Source: Duncaniella muris (GTDB lineage Bacteria; Bacteroidota; Bacteroidia; Bacteroidales; Muribaculaceae). From it: a stretch of DNA of 64,000 nucleotides. This document shows positions 8,092 to 15,554 of this stretch, one piece after another. The number at the start of each line of letters is the position of its first letter. Position 1 is the first letter of the stretch. Below the pieces are notes generated by a model, which did not search any database, was not told where the DNA came from, and saw only the letters and a list, made by a program, of their open reading frames with translations. A program made the translations under genes and the position numbers. The DNA is taken from the NCBI RefSeq assembly GCF_003024805.1, contig NZ_PUEC01000002.1, positions 1 through 64,000 on the forward strand. Direction: 5' to 3'.

Positions 8092-8547
8092 ATGAAAAAA
8101 TTTTTAACTCTGTTTGTGATCGGAATTGTCGCTGCGATGACATGGAGCTGTTCTGACGATGACGACAAGGACCGTCCGCTGGACTACGAGTCGCTTCCTG
8201 CGGTGTCAAAGGCGTTTGTAGAAACTTATTTTCCGGGCGACAAGCCTGTCAAGGTGACACGCGAGGGCAGCAATAGCCGCACGGAATATGATGTGACGCT
8301 TGCAAGCGGTTTCAGCGTTGAATTCGATGCTGAGGGAGAATGGACTGATGTAGACGGCCCGATGAACATAGCTATCACTAACGACGGTTTCATCCCGCAG
8401 CCGATCCGCGACTATGTGGCCGCGAATTATACCGATGCAGGTATCAACGAGATCTCGCGTGACAGACGCGGCTATGAAGTGGAGCTGACAAACCAGATCG
8501 AGCTTCAGTTTGACCAGAACGGCAATTTCGTGAGGGTCGACAACTGA
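8092..8547 (+). CDS. PepSY-like lipoprotein (DUF2874-type)
   Basis: 151-aa exported lipoprotein. The signal peptide ends in a lipobox at residues 17-20 (TWSC) followed by an Asp-rich stretch (SDDDDKD); the retained Asp residues may influence lipoprotein sorting. The body holds two PepSY-like repeats: a helix (LPAVSKAFVETYFPG, later IRDYVAANYTDAGI) followed by strands with YDVTLASGFSVEFDAEGEW and YEVELTNQIELQFDQNGNF. This is the putative beta-lactamase-inhibitor-like PepSY family common in gut Bacteroidales; function unknown. It is a single-gene unit closed by a strong terminator at 8588-8625. Confidence 0.8.
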   Translation: MKKFLTLFVIGIVAAMTWSCSDDDDKDRPLDYESLPAVSKAFVETYFPGDKPVKVTREGSNSRTEYDVTLASGFSVEFDAEGEWTDVDGPMNIAITNDGFIPQPIRDYVAANYTDAGINEISRDRRGYEVELTNQIELQFDQNGNFVRVDN

Positions 8548-8587
8548 TCGGCTACTACTTTAGCTTGACTATAGAAAAATCATTAAA

Positions 8588-8626
8588 AATCGGATCGCTG
8601 TGCCTTAATAGCGATCCGATTTTTTG
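8588..8626 (+). terminator. Terminator after the PepSY lipoprotein gene
   Basis: Twelve-bp perfect stem (8588-8599 with 8610-8621), 10-nt loop, then a T-run. The end of the T-run doubles as the -33 TTTG of the next promoter. Confidence 0.85.
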
Positions 8627-8655
8627 TTTAAAACGCGGGGATTTTTGTAAATTTG
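8623..8655 (+). promoter_or_regulatory. sufE promoter
   Basis: TTTG (8623-8626), 21-bp spacer, TAAATTTG (8648-8655), a full consensus match. The predicted transcript start is near 8662, which excludes the TTG at 8653 and supports the ATG at 8686. Confidence 0.75.
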
Positions 8656-8685
8656 CAGGCTAATGTCTTTAATATTCATAGTATC

Positions 8686-9117
8686 ATGACTATAGACCAG
8701 ATTCAGAATGATATAGTGGAGGAGTTCTCTGATGTGGAGGACTGGATGGACCGCTATGGAATGATCATAGATCTCGGCAACAATCTGCCGGAAATCAACG
8801 AGGCTTACAAGACGCCCGACCATCTGATAGAGGGCTGTCAGAGCCGTGTGTGGCTCAACGCCGAGCTTACGCCTGACGGGCGCGTGCACTATACGGCCGA
8901 TTCCGATGCTATCATTGTCAAGGGCATCATCTCTCTGCTGATCCAGGTGCTCGACAATCAGACCCCTGACGATATTCTCAAGGCCGACCTGCATTTCATC
9001 GATGATATAGGTCTGTCGGAGCATCTTTCGCCTACCCGCTCCAACGGTCTGCTCGCAATGGTGAAGCAGATGCGTCTCTATGCGCTTGCTTTTCAGGCCA
9101 AACAGCAGATGAAGTGA
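8686..9117 (+). CDS. sufE: SufE-family sulfur acceptor protein
   Basis: SufE accepts persulfide sulfur from the cysteine desulfurase SufS and passes it to the Fe-S scaffold; cytosolic. 143 aa, normal for the family. The active-site Cys is in IEGCQSRVWL (about residue 51). ADSDAIIVKGIISLLIQVL and the C-terminal SPTRSNGLLAMVKQMRLYA are conserved family blocks. The start at 8686 follows from the promoter at 8623-8655. Its stop codon overlaps the GTG start of the next gene by 4 nt (GTGA), so the two are translationally coupled even though the second product is a secreted repeat protein. Confidence 0.9.
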   Translation: MTIDQIQNDIVEEFSDVEDWMDRYGMIIDLGNNLPEINEAYKTPDHLIEGCQSRVWLNAELTPDGRVHYTADSDAIIVKGIISLLIQVLDNQTPDDILKADLHFIDDIGLSEHLSPTRSNGLLAMVKQMRLYALAFQAKQQMK

Positions 9118-10586
9118 GTGGTCTCCGATTTTTCATAAGGGCAATGCTTGCTGTGGCATCGGTGTTTTTCCCTGCTCTGTGTGGCGGGGTGACTCTTGAT
9201 GTGCTTTCTGGTGAGATTGCCTGCGGAGAGCTTGTGGGACGGACCGAGGCTTCGCTGACCCTGCGTGGTTCGGCCAATGCCGCCGATCTGGCGTGGATTG
9301 CCGACAACTGCCGTGAACTCCGCATACTTGATTTGAGCGGACTGACCATAGAGCCTTGCAGCCTCGAAAAGGGGCTTGCCAATGGCCTGCGGGAGTTTCC
9401 CGGAGGTGTGCTTCCGGCCTATTCGCTGTCTGGGCTGACGGCTCAGACCCTTGTGCTGCCCGAAGGCATTTCTGAGATCTGTGACGGTGCGCTGCTCGGT
9501 TCGGCGGTTACAGGTCTGACACTGCCGGCGTCAGTCAGGCTGATCGGTCAAGGGGCATTCGCTGCCTGCGAGGCTTTGCGTCATGTCAGCCTTGGCGCGA
9601 GTGTGGAAATCATCGGTCCGTGTGCTTTCAGAGGCTGCGTGTCACTTGCATCGGTCGAGGCTGACGGGAGCCGACTTGTAGAGATCGGCGAAAAGGCGTT
9701 TTCGGGTTGCCGGAAGCTGTCGGCTCTGACTTTCACTTCTCCCGATCCGGCCCTGACAGCCATAGGCGATGAGGCATTCGGGGCCACAGACCTGCAGACC
9801 CTCGATCTTTCGGCCTGCACGGCTCTGCGGTCCATAGGGCGCAGGGCTTTTGCCGCTTGTGCATCGCTGGAAGAACTTGTGCTCCCCTCAGGAGTCGTCT
9901 CTATAGGCGACGGTGTGCTGTTCGGCTGTCAGTCACTGCGTACATTCGCTCTTCCGGAGGCTCTCAATGACTTGCCGGCTATGGCGCTTGCCGGAGCCTC
10001 GGCGCTTGAAGATATATCACTCCATGACGGAGTGAGGAGCCTCGGCGAGTATTCTCTGACCGGAATTGACGGCATCACCGGGCTTTCACTCCCCTCGTCA
10101 CTACGCGAAATCGGGACGGGTGTTTTTGAAGGCTGGAGTTCTCTGCAGACCCTGATGGTCGACAAGCATTCCGAAGTGCCGATTTTAGGTGCGGATGTCT
10201 GGGCCGGGGTTAATCAGTCGGAAGCCATTCTTACAGTTGCCCCCGGGCTTGAAGCGGAATTCGCCGCCGCACCCCAGTGGAAGGAATTCATGATCAGGAC
10301 ACCTGACGAGTCGACCCTTGACCGTGTTCCGGCCATCGACGACCAGGCGGCTGCGGTTATTGACGCGAAACTTGAAAACTCGGTGCTCACGGTGAAGTCA
10401 TCAGAGAAAATCTCCGCCGTGACAGTCTATGACACGGACGGCCGCGCAGTGTTCGGGATAGGAGCCAATGGCTCTACGGCATTAGAGACGGCCACCGGCC
10501 TGCCTGTCGGGCGTATCTACATCGTGGCACTCCGCCTGCACTCCGGAGTCGAGACCGGAATCAAACTTGTCAATATCAAATTATAA
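9114..10586 (+). CDS. BspA-like leucine-rich-repeat secreted protein (490 aa)
   Basis: GTG start overlapping the sufE stop. A hydrophobic N-terminal segment (FFIRAMLAVASVFFPALCGG) acts as a signal peptide. About ten LRR_5-type repeats follow, with the pattern aFxxCxxLxxLxLPxxvxxIGxgaF. The C-terminal 80 residues (KISAVTVYDTDGRAVFGIG...GRIYIVALRL...KLVNIKL) have the form of a Bacteroidota sorting-like domain. Unlike the protein at 1914-4556, its repeats are diverged from one another and the gene has the GC-rich codon use of the core genes around it, so it looks like an old resident. Role: probable surface or extracellular binding protein; the ligand is unknown. Confidence 0.82.
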   Translation: MSGLRFFIRAMLAVASVFFPALCGGVTLDVLSGEIACGELVGRTEASLTLRGSANAADLAWIADNCRELRILDLSGLTIEPCSLEKGLANGLREFPGGVLPAYSLSGLTAQTLVLPEGISEICDGALLGSAVTGLTLPASVRLIGQGAFAACEALRHVSLGASVEIIGPCAFRGCVSLASVEADGSRLVEIGEKAFSGCRKLSALTFTSPDPALTAIGDEAFGATDLQTLDLSACTALRSIGRRAFAACASLEELVLPSGVVSIGDGVLFGCQSLRTFALPEALNDLPAMALAGASALEDISLHDGVRSLGEYSLTGIDGITGLSLPSSLREIGTGVFEGWSSLQTLMVDKHSEVPILGADVWAGVNQSEAILTVAPGLEAEFAAAPQWKEFMIRTPDESTLDRVPAIDDQAAAVIDAKLENSVLTVKSSEKISAVTVYDTDGRAVFGIGANGSTALETATGLPVGRIYIVALRLHSGVETGIKLVNIKL

Positions 10587-10597
10587 TCAGCCCCTTT

Positions 10598-11350
10598 ATG
10601 GGAAAAAACAAATTAAAGAAATTCGCTGAGATGGAGACGCTCGGATGCGTCTATCAGTATCCTCAGTCGGTGCTTGAAGAGCAGGGTGACTGCCCTCTGC
10701 GCGGCCGGTGGGGCCGGGAGGTGTTCGGCAATTCGAATCCGATAGTGCTTGAACTCGGATGCGGCAAAGGGGAATATGCCGTAGGGATGGGCAAGCTTTA
10801 CCCTGAAAAGAACTTCATCGGCATTGACATCAAAGGCGCCCGCATGTGGACCGGGGCCAAGGAGGTCGATCAGCTCGGACTGAAGAATGTGGCCTTCCTT
10901 CGCACTTCGATCCATCTGCTTCCGCGCTTCTTCGCTCCGGGCGAAGTGTCGGAAATCTGGATCACCTTTCCGGACCCGCAGATGAAGAAGGTAAACAAGC
11001 GTCTGACCGGCACTCATTTCCTCGACATCTATCGTCAGGTGATGGCTCCCGGAGCCACGGTCCATCTCAAGACCGACAGCCCCTTCCTCTATGCCTATAC
11101 CTCGGCGATGCTCTCGCACAATTCGATCACTCCGCTCCACTCCACCGACGATCTCTACAACTCTCCCTGCAACGAACTTGTGCCCCCGATCCGCACCTAC
11201 TACGAGCAGCAGTGGCTTGGCCGCGGCATCCCCAGCAAATACATCGCCTGGCCCCTGCCCGCAGCCGGAGTGAGCCTCTCAGAGCCTGAAGTCGACATCG
11301 AGCCTGACACCTACCGCTCGTTCGGGCGCGGAACTCTCCAGGGCTTCTGA
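10598..11350 (+). CDS. trmB: tRNA (guanine-N7-)-methyltransferase
   Basis: Methylates G46 in the tRNA variable loop using SAM. 250 aa. The SAM-binding motif ELGCGKGEYAVGMG is near residues 52-65, FIGIDIKGARMWTGA follows, and the signature TFPDPQMKK is present (many homologues read PDPWPKK). It starts 11 bp after the BspA-like stop, so sufE, the BspA-like gene and trmB form one transcription unit. A short hairpin (7-bp stem) directly follows the stop but has no T-run. Confidence 0.93.
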   Translation: MGKNKLKKFAEMETLGCVYQYPQSVLEEQGDCPLRGRWGREVFGNSNPIVLELGCGKGEYAVGMGKLYPEKNFIGIDIKGARMWTGAKEVDQLGLKNVAFLRTSIHLLPRFFAPGEVSEIWITFPDPQMKKVNKRLTGTHFLDIYRQVMAPGATVHLKTDSPFLYAYTSAMLSHNSITPLHSTDDLYNSPCNELVPPIRTYYEQQWLGRGIPSKYIAWPLPAAGVSLSEPEVDIEPDTYRSFGRGTLQGF

Positions 11351-11460
11351 ACCGAAAGACCCCTTCGGTTGTTGATCACTTACAATACACTTTCAATATC
11401 AAATAGAATTCATCACAGGCTATTTTATCCTGCCGTAAAACAATCTGATCCAAATTCATC

Positions 11461-12558
11461 ATGCAACTTTATCCTGCACTGATTACCGATGCTCTCCAGA
11501 CCGTGCGCTATCCCGGTAACGGCAAGAACCTTGTCGAGGCCGGAATGGTCGAGGATGACATCCGCATCGACGGTGACAGCGTCAGCTTCTCACTGGTTTT
11601 CGACAAGCCTACCGACCCCTTCATCAAGTCGATGGCCAAGGCTGCCGAAACAGCTATCCACACTTACATATCTCCTGAAGTCAAAGTGACCGTAAGCGTG
11701 GCCTCGCGCCAGCCGGCGGCTCCCAAAGATGCCCCTGTGCTTCCCGGAGTCAAAAACATCATAGGTGTCTCCTCTGGCAAGGGCGGAGTAGGCAAGTCGA
11801 CTGTAGCCTCAAACCTTGCCGTGGCCCTCGCCCAGGAAGGCTACAAGGTGGGTCTGCTTGACGCCGACATATTCGGGCCCTCTATGCCGAAGATGTTCGG
11901 TATAGAAGACGAGCAGCTCTACATCCACGAAGTCGACGGCCGTCAGCTCATCATCCCGCAGGAACGCTACGGCGTCAAGCTCCTTTCTATCGGATTTGTG
12001 GTAGACAAGGAAAAAGCAGTGCTCTGGCGCGGCTCGATGGCCTCCAACGCGCTCAAGCAGCTTATAACCGATGCCGACTGGGGCGACCTCGACTATTTCC
12101 TGATCGACATGCCTCCCGGCACAAGCGATATCCATCTGACCCTCGTGCAGACTCTGCCCATCACCGGAGTAGTAGTAGTCACCACCCCGCAGGAAGTGGC
12201 TCTCGCCGATGCCCGCAAGGGCATAGCCATGTTCCGTGAAGACAAGGTCAATGTGCCTATCCTCGGACTGGTCGAGAACATGGCCTGGTTCACACCCGCA
12301 GAGCATCCTGACGAGCGCTACTACATCTTCGGCCGTGAAGGAGGAGTGCGTCTGGCCGAAAAACTCGGAGTGCGCCTGCTCGCTCAGATCCCACTCGTGG
12401 CTTCGATAGCCGACTGCGGCGACAACGGCACACCAATAGCTCTTGACGGCAGCGTGACAGCCCAGGCCTTTGCCCATCTCGCCCGCGAGGTTTCAGACGC
12501 AGTGGCCGAGCGCAACCGCGAACTGCCGCCTACCCACAAGGTGGAACTCAAGCACTGA
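11461..12558 (+). CDS. apbC: Mrp/ApbC-type Fe-S cluster carrier ATPase
   Basis: P-loop NTPase that carries or transfers Fe-S clusters; cytosolic. Residues 1-85 form a MIP18/DUF59-type domain. The deviant Walker A GKGGVGKST is at about 106-114, followed by DADIFGPSMPKMFG, DYFLIDMPPGTSDIHLT and VVVVTTPQEVALADARKG, all Mrp signatures. The CxxC found near the C-terminus in many family members is not obvious here (GLVENMAWF replaces the usual GVVENMSYF-type block), so cluster binding through that motif is uncertain. It has its own 110-bp upstream region and stands next to other housekeeping genes. Confidence 0.92.
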   Translation: MQLYPALITDALQTVRYPGNGKNLVEAGMVEDDIRIDGDSVSFSLVFDKPTDPFIKSMAKAAETAIHTYISPEVKVTVSVASRQPAAPKDAPVLPGVKNIIGVSSGKGGVGKSTVASNLAVALAQEGYKVGLLDADIFGPSMPKMFGIEDEQLYIHEVDGRQLIIPQERYGVKLLSIGFVVDKEKAVLWRGSMASNALKQLITDADWGDLDYFLIDMPPGTSDIHLTLVQTLPITGVVVVTTPQEVALADARKGIAMFREDKVNVPILGLVENMAWFTPAEHPDERYYIFGREGGVRLAEKLGVRLLAQIPLVASIADCGDNGTPIALDGSVTAQAFAHLAREVSDAVAERNRELPPTHKVELKH

Positions 12559-12571
12559 TCATCACAAAATC

Positions 12572-12595
12572 CCGGCGGCTTTACCGAGCCGCCGG
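12572..12595. other. Intergenic hairpin after apbC
   Basis: Nine-bp perfect GC-rich stem (12572-12580 with 12587-12595), 6-nt loop, 13 bp after the apbC stop. It is followed by A residues rather than T on the + strand, so it is not a classic terminator for apbC. It may pause transcription or stabilise the 3' end. Confidence 0.45.
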
Positions 12596-12638
12596 AAAAA
12601 CAATATCCTCTCACGTCAACTCAACACTATTGCCATTT

Positions 12639-14327
12639 ATGAGAAATTTCCTACGCCAGTTTGTGCTTGTGGCCATAGGAGCCGGTTCGTGGCTCGCCGG
12701 GAGCGCAGCAATTCCCGCAGGCTACTATTCGAGCCTTAAAGGAAAGTCAGGAGCCGAGCTTAAGACTGCGGTCTTTCAGGTGATCAACCCTCACACCACG
12801 GTTTCGAGCTACAGCAACCTGCCCCAGTACTTCCAGAAGACAGACGTCTATCCTTCATCGAAACAATGGTGGGACATGTATTCCAACGTAAAGCGCTATG
12901 CGCCGAGTTTTTCAGGCCTGAACCGCGAGCATGCTTTCCCTAAAAGCTGGTGGAAGCAGAACGGCAGTGTGGAATACACCCCGGCCTACATTGACCTGAA
13001 CCATCTCTATCCCGCTGACGGACCTGCCAACCAGGCCAAGAGCAACTATCCGCTTGGCGTGACAGGCAGCAACCCGAAGTTTGACAACGGTGTCAGCCGT
13101 ATCGGCTATCCGGTGTCAGGTCAGGGAGGTGGCGCGCAATATGTGTTCGAGCCGGCTGACGAATACAAAGGTGATTTCGCCCGCGCCTATTTCTACGTGG
13201 TGACCTGCTATCAGAATCTGACCTGGAACAGCACATGGATGCTTCAGCATAACACCTATCCGACTCTTGCGCCCTGGGCCGTCGATCTGCTGCTCAAGTG
13301 GCATCGCGCCGACCCTGTGGACCAGAAGGAGACCGACCGTAACGAGGTTGTCTACAGCTATCAGAACAACCGCAACCCCTTCATTGACTTTCCTGACCTT
13401 GCCGAGTATATCTGGGGCAACAAGTTCGGCGAGTCTTTCGATCCGGGCAGCTCTTCGGAGCCGGGAGGCGACCCGATTCTGATCAACCCGGTCAACAACA
13501 CCGCCCTTGACTTTGCCGAAGTAGCCGTAGGCAGCACCACCACAGCCCTTCTTTATCTCAAAGGCGAAAGCCTTTCGGGCAACGTGTCGCTCCGAATCTC
13601 AGGCACCGACCGCAACATGTTCACCCTTGATCCTGCCGCCCAGACCCCCAAGCTGTCCGCCAGCATATCGTCCTCGCTCATCAATGCAGCCGGAGGATAT
13701 CAGCTCCAGGTTTCATATAAACCTACCGCTGTAGGCGAACACAGCGCCAAGATCTCAATCTATGACGGAGGTACCGTCGGTACCACCACCGTCAATCTTC
13801 TCGGCCAGGCCCTCGAAGTGCCGACCCTCAGCCGTCTGACAGCCTATGACCCCTCGGACATCACAGCCACATCCTACAAGGCATCATGGTCAGAGGCTCC
13901 TGAAGTGGTTGACTACTATCTGCTGACACGCATACGCACCATCAACGGAAATATGATCGAAGAGAAGATCGAGTGCGACGAGAACTATGCCGTTATCGAT
14001 GACTATGATCCCTCGGTATCCGAAGCCTATTATGTGCAGAGTAGCCGTCTGGGCTATCTCTCCGAACCATCCGAAACCAAGTTTGTCAGCCAGTCAGGCA
14101 TCTCCAACGTGGAGACCGACAATCCCTTCTCGGTTGAAAGCTATCCCGGCTGTGTGCGTTTCCGTTGCGCCGGAGTCCACACCGATGTCTGCATCTATGA
14201 CATGACCGGACGTCTTGTCATGAGCATCTCCGAGATCACTGATGGCCATGAGATTACACTCCCCTATGGCATCTATCTTGTCCGCAGCGCCCAGCATCCC
14301 GCCGCCGTCCGCATCATAGCAAGATAA
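12639..14327 (+). CDS. Secreted endonuclease I-family nuclease with C-terminal sorting-like domain
   Basis: Extracellular DNase/RNase of the EndA/NucM type. ATG 12639 gives a signal peptide (MRNFLRQFVLVAIGAGSWLA). The nuclease domain occupies about residues 25-260 and includes the metal/His motif NREHAFPKSWW and the downstream block DLNHLYPADGPANQAKSNYP. After it come an Ig-like/choice-of-anchor domain (about 280-390), a fibronectin-like stretch and a C-terminal sorting-like domain (VCIYDMTGRLVMS...GIYLVRSAQH). Likely role: degradation of environmental nucleic acid for nutrition. 562 aa, larger than the bare enzyme because of the added domains. Confidence 0.87.
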   Translation: MRNFLRQFVLVAIGAGSWLAGSAAIPAGYYSSLKGKSGAELKTAVFQVINPHTTVSSYSNLPQYFQKTDVYPSSKQWWDMYSNVKRYAPSFSGLNREHAFPKSWWKQNGSVEYTPAYIDLNHLYPADGPANQAKSNYPLGVTGSNPKFDNGVSRIGYPVSGQGGGAQYVFEPADEYKGDFARAYFYVVTCYQNLTWNSTWMLQHNTYPTLAPWAVDLLLKWHRADPVDQKETDRNEVVYSYQNNRNPFIDFPDLAEYIWGNKFGESFDPGSSSEPGGDPILINPVNNTALDFAEVAVGSTTTALLYLKGESLSGNVSLRISGTDRNMFTLDPAAQTPKLSASISSSLINAAGGYQLQVSYKPTAVGEHSAKISIYDGGTVGTTTVNLLGQALEVPTLSRLTAYDPSDITATSYKASWSEAPEVVDYYLLTRIRTINGNMIEEKIECDENYAVIDDYDPSVSEAYYVQSSRLGYLSEPSETKFVSQSGISNVETDNPFSVESYPGCVRFRCAGVHTDVCIYDMTGRLVMSISEITDGHEITLPYGIYLVRSAQHPAAVRIIAR

Positions 14328-14340
14328 ACCGCGCGGCCCG

Positions 14341-14720
14341 GCCCGCCCCCCGACACCTACGCGCATTGCGCTGCGGTGTCGAGGGCTACTATTAAATCGG
14401 TGTCCTGCCGGACACCCGCTAACCGTAGTCCCTCCGGAACTTGTTAAACGCTCGCCGATCGCATAGCCGTCCGGCTTCCGCCTTCCACGGCCCCTTCGGA
14501 ATCCGCCTTGTAGGGTTCGTCGTTGCACTGCGTATCTGTCCTGGTCACGTAGCGCGTGTTGAGACCGGATGGGCGTCCGGAGGACGCAGATTTACTCGTA
14601 GCCCGTGACACCGCAGCGCAAAGCGCGCAGGTGTCACGGGTTTACAATTCCCCCCTGCATGAGGTGTCCGGGCGAGGTCACCGATTTACCGTCACGTATG
14701 GTGTGTCTCCGCATTATCGC
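14341..14720. repeat. Palindromic repeat cluster 1
   Basis: Between the convergent endonuclease and HEAT-protein genes. It contains two B palindromes: GACACC arm 14352-14357, 17-nt core, GGTGTC arm 14375-14380; and 14607-14612, core, 14630-14635. It also contains A palindromes around GTGTCC...GGACAC (14400-14415), joined by CTACTATTAAATCG or its reverse complement. The 150 bp between the B copies is repeat-like but unmatched elsewhere in the window. Confidence 0.75.
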
Positions 14721-14768
14721 ACTCTTTCGGAGGCCCGGTATTGTATCTTTGCAGAAGTTCTTTTCGAT

Positions 14769-14834
14769 ATGGATTTTGACAACAGCTTTCTCTTACATAG
14801 GCCTGGTGTCAGAAACGCGCCTTACAGTATGTAA
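14769..14834 (+). CDS. Possible 21-aa small protein
   Basis: ATG 14769 to TAA 14834 encodes MDFDNSFLLHRPGVRNAPYS plus Met. It is preceded by a good -7 box, TATCTTTG at 14744-14751, although no -33 TTTG is seen at the right distance. The leader would be about 11 nt. No family is recognised. It could equally be the unproductive start of an RNA. It lies between repeat cluster 1 and the convergent gene at 14912. The remaining sequence to 14911 shows nothing clear. Confidence 0.2.
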   Translation: MDFDNSFLLHRPGVRNAPYSM

Positions 14835-14911
14835 AATCGTGGCTGTCGGCAACAGCTGAGTAAGGGTTGTGATGCCCCGTCATCGTTAATAAATATTGGG
14901 GAGCGGGGTCT

Positions 14912-15460
14912 TTATTGCTCTTCCTCCATGAATTCGATTTCCTGGAGGAGATTGAGGCAAAGGGGAAGGATGAGTGCTGTGGCTACCGGGAGTTCGGCTT
15001 CGGCAAAGGGCTTGATTTCCTTGGGGTAGGTGTAGACCAGATTGCTCATCAGGCGGAAGGCCCCGTAGCGGTGCATTTCGTCAGAGGCGGTGGCGGCTTC
15101 CAGTGCGAGATCGAGCGCGTATGGCTGATGGCGCAGCAGTCGGTGGCAGAGGATGTCGGCCACCTCGGTTGTCTGCGCCTCACGGAGCATCTCGGCAGCG
15201 CGCTCGCGCGTCAGCTCCTCGCGCGGATAGACCATAGGACTCAGCAGGCGGCTTTCACGAGTACGGATGTCGGCCCACAGTTCCTCGGCCAGTTCGCGGC
15301 TATGTGGAAGCGTGGCGGCAATGTCGGCAATCTGCGGAAGGTTGAGGCCGAAAATCATTTTGTATTGCAGGCCTCCGCGGCGGATGGTGTCGGCCACTAT
15401 ACCGTTGCGCATGGCGAAGAAATTGCGTTTGATCTGCTGGAAGCGGTTGAATTCTGTCAT
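14912..15460 (-). CDS. HEAT-repeat protein, DNA alkylation repair (AlkD)-like
   Basis: All-helical 182-aa protein. Paired helices such as NLPQIADIAATLPHSRELAEELW, REELTRERAAEMLREAQTTEVADILCHRLL and ALDLALEAATASDEMHRYGAFRLMSNL resemble the HEAT-like repeats of AlkD/AlkC-type glycosylases and are usually annotated as DNA alkylation repair enzymes in Bacteroidales. The glycosylase base-binding residues are not obvious to me and the protein is shorter than AlkD (about 230 aa), so enzymatic activity is unproven. The start at 15460 is preferred over 15481 because the -7 box at 15483-15490 would start the RNA near 15476. Confidence 0.65.
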   Translation of the reverse strand: MTEFNRFQQIKRNFFAMRNGIVADTIRRGGLQYKMIFGLNLPQIADIAATLPHSRELAEELWADIRTRESRLLSPMVYPREELTRERAAEMLREAQTTEVADILCHRLLRHQPYALDLALEAATASDEMHRYGAFRLMSNLVYTYPKEIKPFAEAELPVATALILPLCLNLLQEIEFMEEEQ

Positions 15461-15482
15461 CGCTGAAGAGTTGATTTTCATG

Positions 15483-15490
15483 CAAAATTA
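15483..15490 (-). promoter_or_regulatory. -7 box for the HEAT-repeat gene
   Basis: TAATTTTG on the - strand; the -33 position shows only TATG (19-bp spacer). It supports the downstream start at 15460. Confidence 0.5.
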
Positions 15491-15554
15491 CTGCATATTA
15501 ATCAATTTTCATAGTTGGATTGTTAAAAAAGAAACGCTTCAACTATTCTGATTT

